Source: Parachlorella kessleri
Taxonomy: Eukaryota; Chlorophyta; Trebouxiophyceae; Chlorellales; Chlorellaceae
Assembly: GCA_001598975.1 (NCBI GenBank)
Contig: BBXU01002053.1
Coordinates: 1 to 63,492, forward strand
Direction: 5' to 3'
Length of the DNA stretch: 63,492 bases
Shown here: positions 1-9,388 of the stretch, piece by piece
Layout: each line of letters starts with the position of its first letter
How positions within the stretch are numbered: the stretch's first letter is position 1
Position numbers and translations under genes: made by a program
Notes under the pieces: model-generated
Seen by the model: the letters and a program-made list of their open reading frames with translations, nothing else
What the model was told of the DNA's origin: nothing
Database searches by the model: none

Positions 1-3000
1 GGCCGCCAGCTTGCCGACCAGCATGCTCCGTTTTTGCCCAGGTTTGCCAGCTACTGGCCCAGGCCATCTGCAGTCGCTGCCGCCCGCATACGACGCCTCC
101 CCCCCTGTGAACTTCCTGCGCAGGCACAAGGTGGTAGAGCACGTGAAGCGGGAGCGCCAACTGTTGGACCGCTTGAGTTATGAGGGCATAGTCCAGCTTT
201 ACTTCACCTTCCAGGATGCGCTCTCCCTCTATATGGGCCTGGAGGTCTGCCCCAACGGTGAGCCTGCCCTATCAGTGTATGCATTGCTGGTTTGGTATGT
301 TTGCTCCACATGGCGAGGGTGGCGAGGGCAGCAGGCTTCGCCAAGGCATTCAGGCGGGGTGTTGGCGTGGCAGGCAGCCAGTAAAGGCGGGCAAGCAGGC
401 AGGAAGGCAGGATGGTGGTGGACGAGGCAAGGGCGGGTGGCAGGCTTACATGCCCCTTTTAGAAGGGGTTCCTTGGCACCTAAGGTGCCTGGCAGGCATT
501 CAAGCTTTAAGTGCTAAGATCGTGGTGGCCTTCAGAATAGCTGGGACCGGCCGGGCGCAGTTGCGACCCCTGGAGTGTTGGCGGCGGGTGCGAAGGAAGT
601 GCAGCAGCGGTCCTGCTGCTTACCAGTAGCTTCCCATCAAATGGAGGGGCAGTGGGTCCCTGTGATGCATACCCTACACTGCTTCAGCACATCCAGCGGC
701 GCGTTGAGCGTGTGCCTGCCACACTTCATTAAAATTGTCATGGCTGCCTTCTAGGGGGCCCCCTGGCCACCACCCCACAGGTGGCACGAAGTTGCTTGGG
801 GTTGTGTTGCCTGGCAGGGGAGCCCTCAGAGGAATTCCGCATGATGGGCAGAGAGGCTCAAGTGGTTGTGGCCCAAGGCTCATCGCGCGCATGGCTGCAA
901 GCTTGCAGGGGAGCTCTATGACCAAATCCGCATGAGGGGCAAGCTGGACGAGGGCTCAGCGCGCTTCTATGCAGCAGAGGTAGTCCTCATGCTGGAGGTA
1001 CTCAGGCGGGAGAGCGTGGTGCACAGGTGAGAGTTGATGTGTCGCTGCTGCCTGTGCAGCTGGGTACCTGGGGTGGGGTGGGGTGTGGTGGTGGTGGTGG
1101 GGGGGGGGGATGCATGAGCAGGGGAAGCTGCATTTGGTGAACGAGCTACGCGTCGTATGGAGAGTGGCTCTCTATATTTTGGGCATGGTGGAGCCCTGGG
1201 CTGTCATTGGAGGTGTCCTGCTGTGCTTGATAAACGGCTCGATGAGTACAAGCACAACAGGTGACTGCGTCGTGTGCACACCTAGGCGCACCGTAGCAAG
1301 CTAGTTGCACCGCCCTGCAACCCTGCACTCCTGGCTGCCGTTGACAGGGACATCAAGCCAGAGAACCTGCTCCTCACGCACGATGGCCACCTGAAGCTCA
1401 TAGACTTTGGGAGTGCCAAGCAGCTGAGTCCGCATGAGGTGACCCCGCCGCAAGCAGCCGCGCCTCGAGAGCAGGCGGGGACTGGCCAGGGGCAGCAGCA
1501 GGGAGGCGCCGGCTGCGGTAGCAGGCAAGGGGAGAAGGGGGGCGCAGACTGCGGGGAGGCCAAGCCACGCTCTGGAGCACCTGCAGGCAAGGGCGGCAGG
1601 GGGCGGAGCAGCAGCGACACAGCGTACAGCCCCGACATCTCGCTTGCCAGCGGGGCGGCCTGTAGCAGGCCGGACGCTGGCCACGACACACAGCCGGCGC
1701 CTGAGCAGGGCGCACAGCATCCGCAGCAGGCAGCCGCGACGACAGAGGAGCGGCAGCAGCAGCCGTGCAGCAGTAGTGGCGGATCCAGCGGCGGCAGTGA
1801 CCCTGGGGCTGACGAGGAGGAGGGGGTCCGGGTTGGGGCAGGGCTCACCCCCAAGCGCGCTGTTTCGCTCGTGGGCACCGCGGACTATGTCTCGCCAGAG
1901 GTGGGGTGGCGGGCCCTGCTGCCTGCTGCTCTTCTGTACGCTTGTGCCTTACCCTGTATGGTATTTGCAGTTGGCGGATGCTGTGCTGTACGCTGGTGCC
2001 TTCCCTATATGGTACTTGCGGTTTGCGGGTACTTAGGAGGGCTAGCAGGGGCGAGCTTCAAGCAGCTGCCACTCCACACAAATTCAGTGTGCCGCTTTGT
2101 TTGGCCGTTTGCCCCTGCATATATGGGGAAGCAGGCTTCGTGTGTGCAGCCTGCAGAGGTTGCAGGATAGACTATGACTCATGTCATCCTTCTTTATGGG
2201 AAGTGCTGGTAGCTGTGGCAGCTGAGCTGAAGTGGCTGGCGCTTTTCTTCTCCCAGGCACCCAGCATGAAGCCATTGCTGATCCTGCGCAGGTGCTGCGG
2301 AGCGAGCGGGTCAGCTGCGCCTGCGACCTGTGGGCCCTTGGCTGTGTGCTCCACCAGATGCTGGTGGGCCGGGCCCCATTCAAGTCTGCCTCGGAGTACC
2401 TAACCTTCCAGAAAATCCTTGAGGGGTCGGTATCGCCGCCGGACCAGGTCTCCGAGGAGGCACGGGACCTGATCCTGCGGCTGCTGGTTCCTGAGCCCTC
2501 TCAGCGGTTAGGTAGGTCGGGTAGGGAGCATGGTCTTGAGCCGTGGTCATGTGGCCAAGGGGCTCAGATTTGTGATGCTAAATTTGCCTCACGTCCTGGC
2601 TGCTGGTTGGAGGGAGGGCCGTGACTTGGGCTTGATTGCGGTGTGCTCCTGCTGGTGTCCGCCGCGCAGGCCCTGTTCATCCAAGCTTGCGGCATGTTAA
2701 GCTTTGACCGGCTGTGAGCTGATCCAGACTGTGCTTGGCTTTCCTGCAGGGTCCCAGGACCTTGCTGAGCTCAGAGCCCACCCTTTCTTCGCTGGAGTGG
2801 ACTGGGACAACCTGCGGTCACAACCTGCCCCGTCCTTTATTGCCCCTGATGTGGAGTCAATAGGCAGTGATGCCAGCAGCTTCGACTGGGAGCTCCAGGT
2901 ATGGATAGAACCCCGCGTCTCCGTCTCTGTCAGTTTTTGCTCCGCCCTGTTTAGCCTCATATGGCTTTGTCGTACCGCGGGAAAGACTCTCAACATCAGG

Positions 3001-3406
3001 CCTGCACTCAGCCAGCAGCGTGTGTCCAGCTGTGTCAGCTTGCCAGTTGCCTCAGTGTATGCAACCCTGCCACTGTGATCAAGGACAGCCAGGGGCATGG
3101 TGAGTGCTTTGAAGGGATTGGGGGCGTGCCAAGGCCGATGCTTGAGGAGGGCAAGTGCAGACGCAGACGCAGCTGGGTACTGCTTTTGGGGGGCGCCGCG
3201 GAGGTTGTAGATGTCTGTCGAAAGGCAGAGCTGTGCTAACGGACTTGGGATGGTTCTGGGGACAAGCATGTGCTGCGCGGGATATTCCACTACCTTGCTT
3301 GATATATGGTTCTTGCCTCCTGCAGTCACTGTCAGCCGCCCTGCCCAACATCCCCAGCAGCAGTTGGCAATATGAGGACACGGCCCAAAGCGACACCAGT
3401 GACTAG
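1..3406 (+). CDS. PDK1: 3-phosphoinositide-dependent protein kinase 1 (5' partial)
   Basis: Master AGC-family Ser/Thr kinase that phosphorylates the activation loop of other AGC kinases. Exons: about 93-257, 909-1026, 1348-1900, 2292-2511, 2750-2898, 3326-3406 (stop); the phases agree throughout. Visible motifs in order: the helix-C region ending in VKRER, LYFTFQDALSLYMGLE (hinge side), VVHRDIKPEN (catalytic loop), LIDFGSAK (Mg-binding DFG), VSLVGTADYVSPE (activation and P+1 loops, with the PDK1-type serine), DLWALGC and HPFFAGVDWDNLRSQ. These match plant PDK1 closely. The glycine loop and the VAIK lysine lie in exons upstream of the window. Between DFG and the activation-loop serine sits an insert of about 135 residues rich in Gly, Ser, Gln and Ala. 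Only about 45 residues follow the kinase domain, so there is no PH domain. The exact start of the first visible exon is uncertain. Confidence 0.92.
1069..1109. repeat. G/GT-rich low-complexity tract in PDK1 intron
   Basis: A run of GGGGT and GGT units ending in ten consecutive G lies inside the second visible PDK1 intron. It is simple sequence with no coding content. Confidence 0.8.
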
Positions 3407-3577
3407 GCCTATGGACGAGACACCCACCTCCTTTGGAACTTGCTGCAAGTCTGCTTGCCGAAGCTCCTGAAGAAGCGGAACCCTATCTGTATATGGAAAT
3501 AATATGGTGGCTGGCTTGTGTTTTTTATATGAGGTATCCGTTTTGTAGTTTGAAGCAGTGCCAAGTTTCTCGCCTGC

Positions 3578-3598
3578 TGTAATGTACATATTATGTAA
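3578..3598 (+). terminator. PDK1 polyadenylation signals (TGTAA)
   Basis: Two TGTAA pentamers, at 3578-3582 and 3594-3598, lie about 175-190 bases after the PDK1 stop. TGTAA is the standard chlorophyte poly(A) signal, so the transcript probably ends just after them. Confidence 0.65.
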
Positions 3599-3855
3599 CT
3601 GTTCCGCTAGCTCCCCCGTCTCTACACCTACCCACATGCTGTTTGTTGTTGCTTGATGTGCTGAATTTAATCCTGAACTTTCATCATGCATTAGTGAAGC
3701 CAAGGGGTTTTTCTTCTAGCCTAGCTGGATTTTTCGCTTGGGATGGGGGGTCAGTCATGAATTACGTAATGGCGCCATCAATTTTCCCCAGGATGTTGTT
3801 TGGGGTGCAATCACGATGCATTTGGTAATTTGAGATAAGACACACACAGAGACCG

Positions 3856-4582
3856 ATGGATCGGAAGTGGCGAACCAACAGGGCCGCTTTGGGCACCGTA
3901 ATGCCGTACCAGGAGTTTGAACACCATCTGCCGCAAAGGGATGCTCCTTACACGCTGGCAGACGCCACAGACCTCTACGCAGTGTACACGGTGCTGCACA
4001 TCGAGGGCAAGAAGTCACAGCTGCAGTGGAGCCCGCAGGGCAGCTTTTACTACTTCATAGCCGTGCAGCAGCTTCGGCAGGATGGGGAGCCAGCACAGCA
4101 ACCAGCAGCGCCAGAGGGAGACGAAGATGTCCTGCAGGTGCTTTACAAGGTTGCACTGACATCAGTGGCAAGCAGCGACCCTGCGGGGACAGACATGATA
4201 TAGTTGCACACTATTATATGTCTGGCTAACTAAAGGCTCAAGCCAGCCAGCACCGCTGCTAATTGATTGGTTGCAGGAGGCCACAACACCCCAGGCCACC
4301 GGCCAGGTAGCGCCCCTATCAACTGCCGAGGCGGTGCAGCGGCAGCAGTCGTCGCAGCCAGGCACCCGCACACAGATAGTGGTGCCGCTGAGCAGCGCCT
4401 GCGACCATCTGACGCCAGAGCTGCTGCAACGGTTGTTCAGCATAAAGGGTGTGCAGGCACAGCAACTCATACTAGCCCTTGTGGACAGCAGTGGGGTTGT
4501 TAGCCGCACATGCTTGTACAACTACATCCAGGCCCCACTGGAGGGTCCAGGGACGGCAAACTTGGAGCTGCTGGATGACTAG
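3856..4582 (+). CDS. SEN15: tRNA-splicing endonuclease subunit Sen15-like protein
   Basis: Two exons, 3856-4137 and 4277-4582, phase 0, give 195 residues. The N-terminal half has a helix-rich stretch (YTLADATDLYAVYTVLH) and the C-terminal half ends in LILALVDSSGVVSRTCLYNY. This resembles the Sen15 pattern of a short protein closing with a hydrophobic strand, 'DSxGxVxxY'. Sen15 is a non-catalytic structural subunit of the heterotetrameric endonuclease that removes introns from nuclear pre-tRNA. The start ATG is the first in frame and follows the PDK1 3' end by about 250 bases. The linker (about residues 75-125) is Gln/Ala-rich and probably disordered. The assignment rests on fold-like similarity, not on catalytic residues, because Sen15 has none. 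Confidence 0.62.
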
Positions 4583-5506
4583 TGCCAGGTGCAAATAATC
4601 TTCTGCTGTTTGTTGCTTTTAACTTGGTATATCTTCGGGGGGGCCCCCTCCCCTAGTGGGACTGCCTTGCCATTTCTGTTGCTGGGAGCCGAGGTAAGGG
4701 CAGCTTAGGATACTTCTAGCATGATGGCAGGTAATTTGCACTTGGGGTGCTTGACCTGACACAAGGGCTGGAGGCAAGGCTGCCGTGAAGGCCTGTCTGA
4801 AATTGAATTAGTAGAGCCCTCTCGAAGGTAAGCTAATCACTCTACGAGACAAGCTAGGCTTGACTGCATACTTGCAACCCTTCGGAATGATTGTTGTTGA
4901 TGGTAAGCGCTTTCCTTGAAACTGTTACAAACAGGGTCTGCCTACGTGCTCCGCCCACATCTTATAATCTCGATGCAGTAAGTGGGTCCTCAGTCGTGAC
5001 AGCTGCATGTTCATTATTGCCTATGTCTACTGCAACTCCACCATTTGCAAACACGGACCCAGGTACTCCCGAACAAGAATATTGATAGCCTGTGTGAACT
5101 GATGGGCCAAATTGTAGGTTGCATATACTAATGTCACATGGGGGATATGCCGTCACTTAAACTCGTCAACTACGGCAACAGGAAGGGCAAGCAGGAACAT
5201 CCCCACATCGCTACATGTACTTGCAAACCACTGAACAAAGCGAGGAAGCAGATGAGGTAGCGGAAGGACAGTAGAACAGAACAGAAACCGCCGAGCCAGG
5301 CCACCCGACCGTCAGCACAGGCTGAGCCGTCCTTGCCCATCAGGCAGATGCTGGAACACTCGAGCTTTCAAAGCATACGTAACAAAACGCACCAACAGTT
5401 CATATACATCATTGTGTGCGCAGCTTCAAAAGTCCCCTGGTATGCCGAGCCTCAAAGGACACCCCCGTGCCTTCATAGCTGCATGACTCTTAGCAAGCGA
5501 CGGCGC
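4583..5506. other. Intergenic, convergent 3' regions
   Basis: About 0.9 kb between the SEN15 stop on plus and the end of a small minus-strand candidate gene. Only short unconserved reading frames are present. I see no exon-like structure or RNA gene. Confidence 0.6.
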
Positions 5507-6094
5507 CTATGCCTTGGTGTAGAAGTCTGACTCTGTGATCTTCTTGTCATCACGAGAGGTGGACTCCTGGGGGTTGTCGCCAAAGGCCTCATTTGTGAGC
5601 TGCAAGAGGGCAGAGGGGGAGCACAACCGCAGTTTGTGCACAACGAGAATGGTGAGACCAAAGAGGATATGGTCAATGCTTCGGACCCTGTGGTTCCTCA
5701 AAACCATGGCTGTTGACAAATAAAGCCTAAAGCGCAGGCTTTACAGTGCAAGCCATCCTTTTTTGACTTGACCCGGCCATTCTACTGGCACCACTTTATA
5801 CCTTATATAACAAACCAGGGTAGAGAGAGCACGACAGGCTTCCTTTCACGTCCAGAGACGTGCTAACCTCACCTGACTCTTCCTATGTCCTTCCTCTTCG
5901 CCCTTCTGGTCCTCACTACGTGATGCTTCCCACACAGCTTGCGCGCTAGCTGCACAAGATGAAGAATGTGCACACGGAAGTGAACCACATTGCTGCTTTG
6001 TCAGCAGTACAACACCAAACGGACATGCCCAAGGTGTTTTCCTTACATGCGCTGCAAGCAATTTCGCTGCCCTGCTGGCTGCTGCAGTCAGCAT
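5507..6094 (-). CDS. Candidate very small organelle-targeted protein
   Basis: Unrecognised and uncertain. A first exon at 6047-6094 reads MLTAAASRAAKLLAAH, a presequence-like amphipathic stretch, and ends at a good donor (GTAAGG). A last exon at 5507-5599 follows a pyrimidine-rich acceptor ending in TTGCAG and reads an acidic tail with FGDNPQESTSRDD and DFYTKA before the stop. Both are phase 0, so they join to a 46-residue protein. Alternatively the last exon extends upstream without an intron to an ATG at 5707, giving a 66-residue protein with the hydrophobic stretch ILFGLTILVVHKL. A middle exon is also possible. The strong acceptor favours the spliced form. Confidence 0.33.
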
Positions 6095-6204
6095 GCACAA
6101 CACACGTGCCTGCAGCCGCAGCGCAGCCCGTCCCGCATAGGCGACAAGATGCCCCGTTCCTATTATACATGGGATACACAATGACACTCAGCAGCCCTCA
6201 CTAG

Positions 6205-6209
6205 TTACA
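6205..6209 (-). terminator. Poly(A) signal of LEA-like gene C
   Basis: TTACA on plus, TGTAA on minus, 169 bases downstream of the gene C stop. It is at a typical spacing for a chlorophyte polyadenylation signal. Confidence 0.5.
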
Positions 6210-6377
6210 GGCGAAAGGTTAAGCTTGCAGTGCGATTACGAGGAAGGCGGGCGTAGGATATGTGCCTCCCCTGCTACCAGGACCGGAAGTTCACATGCTT
6301 GGCATCACCTTCACATCCCCCCAGATCCCCCTTCATGGCCCCCACAGCACATACTCTCCCTTGCCCCTGCATCCGAG

Positions 6378-8885
6378 TTACTGACCCAGCTTGCGCTCGC
6401 CCCCGCTATTCACGGCATCCTTGGCTTGGTCCCCCAGCTCCGACATCTTCTGCTGGGCGGCACCCATGGCCTGGGAGGCCTTGTCCTTCGCATCAGAGAA
6501 GGTCCTGGAGGGCAGATGTAGCGAGTATGCCAGTGAGGGCAGGGAAGCACCCATGTTGCCAGACACCACACTCATGAGCTTACTGGCGTTGCTTCCTCTG
6601 CTATCTCCTCCACGCCTTAACGGACAACGACTGCACTGGGCAGCCCTAGACCCTGCTATGGAAGAATGACGTGTTGGGTCTGCTGCACAGCAAACAACGG
6701 TGCCAGGGCATTCGGCCCTGGAGGCAACCACCTCAACTCTTTGTAACCCTTTTCGGGCGAGCAGAACCCTTTCGGGCGAGCAGATTGATACCTTCTCCAG
6801 CCCTATGCCTTCCTCGCTCTTTGGTTGCAGGCCTGCCTTGCGCTGAGAGGCCCCGCACGACTCACGATTTGCCTGCTGCCTCCTGAGCGCTCCTGGTCAC
6901 ATCCTCTGTGGCCCTCTTGGCGCTCTCATACACGCCCTCGGCAGTCTGCTTCAACTTCTCCTGTGCGGAGCCCGCATGCTGCGACGCGCCTGCACTTATA
7001 TCAGGACAGGGCAGTGAGCAAGCAGTGCGAGGCATAATCAATTTGGCAGGGCGTGGACTGGCTACAGAGGCTTCTTGCGGCTCTACAAGCTAAGGCTGTG
7101 GCTTGCCCCAGCACGGGCGCCTCGGACGCTTTGCCCTGCTAAGGGCTACGGCCACAAGTGGCTAGGCATGTACCTAAGGCCTCAACCTGGACATTTTCAA
7201 CCTGCCGCAATTGGTGCAACACATCCTGGGCCACAGGATGAAATTACCTGTCATCCATTCCTTTGCGGCATCCCCAGTCTTCCTTGCTGCTTCCTTCATT
7301 GAGTCCAATGTGCTGCCAGCCTGGGCTCAGCCACAGTGAAGAGGTTCGCCCTAGTACTACGAGCACCTTTCACGTTTAAGCAGGTGGCAACGGTAGGCTG
7401 GCGCACTTACATCCTTGGCGAAAGACCTGCTGACCACATCTGCTAGGCGTGGCAGTGCCACTCTGGCCCCCTCTGCGCCAGAGCTGGATCCAAGGAGTCT
7501 CGACGCCAGCATTGTCGCCCTTCACTACTTGTGGCTGACCCTTTAAGTGCGTGAACCCTGGCTCTGACCGAAGCTTGTCTTGATCGACTGACCAACAAGA
7601 GTGCTGTGCTTGTAATTGACGAACTGCTTGTGAGGCAGAGGGATTTGCAAGGTAGGAAGCCAGCATGCAGCTGGGTTCGTGGTTTTGGCGGAAACCCTTG
7701 GACTTGCGCCTGGCCAACTCGGAGTGGCAGCTTGGAGTGTCCTTCTTTGAGGTTCATTAAGCCTTCCATGGCAAAGCCAGGAAAAGGCCTGAGTGAGAAA
7801 CAGAAAGCGCAAAGATGGAACGGGTTAGAGGCATACACAAACACTACGTGCCAATGGACTGTGATTCTTGAACCCTGGATATTGTACATGTGCCGACAGG
7901 TTCTGTGGCTGGCAAGAGCAAAGTACATGCAAGTCCCTAGTGCCTAGCATGATATCAAGCACAGCCCCACTTTTTACTATTTACTGCCTTATCTGGGCCG
8001 GAAAGGGATCCAGGAGATGGTCCGAGACTGTGATGGAATAGTTTAGTCCTTCATTCTACTGTCCCCAGGCGAACTTGGTGATGGGGTCTTGCGCAGGTTC
8101 TTCATAGCCCTGCAAGCAACAATAGGGCAACGAGGCGTGATAATTGGTCATCCCAGAAGCAACGTACGCGGCAAACTGAGAGAGAGCCTTCTGTCCTTTT
8201 TCCCTGCCAGCTGTCAGTTGCCGCTCAACCTTTCAGCATCGAAGCACAGTCCAGAGCCAAGCACCTTGCGGTGTTAGTCATGGCCAAAACATGTTCTCAC
8301 TGACTACAGCAGATGCGCTGTGCAGCACCGGGTGACAACACCCCACCTGGCCTCACAGGCTTCCTTGGCTACCTCTGTCACCTCCTCCGCTCCCCGCTTT
8401 ACACTCTCCACAATCACTTCAGTGGGGCTGTACAGTTTGTGAGTTACACCAGCCCCATCTGCTGGTGCACCTGCACAGCGAGGCGAGCGCTTGCGGCGCT
8501 GGTGAGCAATGCTCCCCTGGCACGACGTGTAGTCCTGGCAGGTCACATCCTGGCCATGTAGCTAAGCCGCCGGCACAACTTGCACCTGCATGCCACTCCT
8601 TGGCCGGGTTTCCAGTCTTGTTGGCGATTGCCTTCAAATCATCATAGGATGTAGCGCCAGACTGCAAGTGGAAAAGGACAAGGGGCATATCCTAGCGGTG
8701 CTAAGTGGGATGCTGACATCGCTCGCCTCGCATGTCGCCGACGCTGCACGTTGCCTTCTGCACACGCGCCTGCGCTTCAGTACCTGAGCAAAACGGACGG
8801 CCAACAAGTTGCAAGCTGCAACCGCCACTGGGGCCGCCCGTGCAGCTACGGCTGATCGTAAAATGGCTGCCTTGGACGACAGCAT
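6378..8885 (-). CDS. LEA-like hydrophilic helical protein C, mitochondrial-type presequence
   Basis: Six exons on minus: 8784-8885, 8586-8661, 8347-8416, 7248-7312, 6866-6989, 6378-6504, about 187 residues. Exon 1 reads MLSSKAAILRSAVAARAAP, an Arg/Ala-rich presequence with no acids that suggests import into mitochondria (a plastid is possible). The remainder is hydrophilic and helix-forming, with repeated 'A-K-x-x-A' units: EEVTEVAKEACEA, TGDAAKEW, EKLKQTAEGVYESAKRA, and SDAKDKASQAMGAAQQKMSE near the C-terminus. This is the composition of group 3 LEA proteins, which protect membranes and enzymes during desiccation or freezing. The acceptor of exon 3 is uncertain; an alternative at 8427 breaks phase with exon 2, so 8416 was chosen. 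Its exons match gene D at 13.8-14.9 kb. The gene is head-to-head with PGRL1. Confidence 0.72.
6745..6783. repeat. Direct repeat in LEA C intron
   Basis: Two adjacent copies of a unit ending in CGGGCGAGCAG, 20 and 19 bases long, differing only in the length of the T run. They lie in the last intron of gene C. Confidence 0.85.
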
Positions 8886-9388
8886 GACGTCTTAAAAGAC
8901 AAGAGTGGAGTCGGAGGCTTGGTCTCACGCTTGTGCAGTGTGCCTACTCGGCCGATCGCGGCGAGACTGACGATTTCCGAAGCCCTTCAAGAAGGAACCC
9001 TTTAGCACCTTACGGAACCACTTGCAACTGCTGCTCAATCTTGGAACGTTGTCGAAAACCAGCAATAGCAGCCAGCTTGTGTTCGGTCTGGTACTGCAAT
9101 GATGACAAACTCGTACTAACCCTTGTCCGTCTTACCTTCCCTTCCCCACCTTTTCTCTCGCCACTGAGCCGCTCCCAAGCCACCTGACCATTACTGCTAC
9201 AGTAAGGACGCAGGGGATTGCCTAGCACGGCGCAAACCGAGCCGTGGGTGTAGTAGTAGTGATTGAGCTTGAATCAGCCAGGGCAGTTCCCTGGGTGCCT
9301 GCCTTCTCGGCGCTTCTGAGCACAAATCTTGTCACACTAGAAAGGACGATCTCTCCTCAGTTGCTGCGTTCAACAGCGAAGAGTGACC
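8886..9388. promoter_or_regulatory. Shared divergent promoter region, LEA C / PGRL1
   Basis: About 500 bases separate the two start codons, which point away from each other. The stretch contains pyrimidine-rich DNA (about 9128-9165) but no clear TATA box. It must hold the promoters of both genes; no specific site can be named. Confidence 0.5.

Noticed and set aside
5805..5816. TATATAAGG-like box on minus as promoter of a 66-residue gene
   Set aside because: The spliced model places this inside an intron, and the reading frame upstream of the strong acceptor looks like intron polypyrimidine tract.
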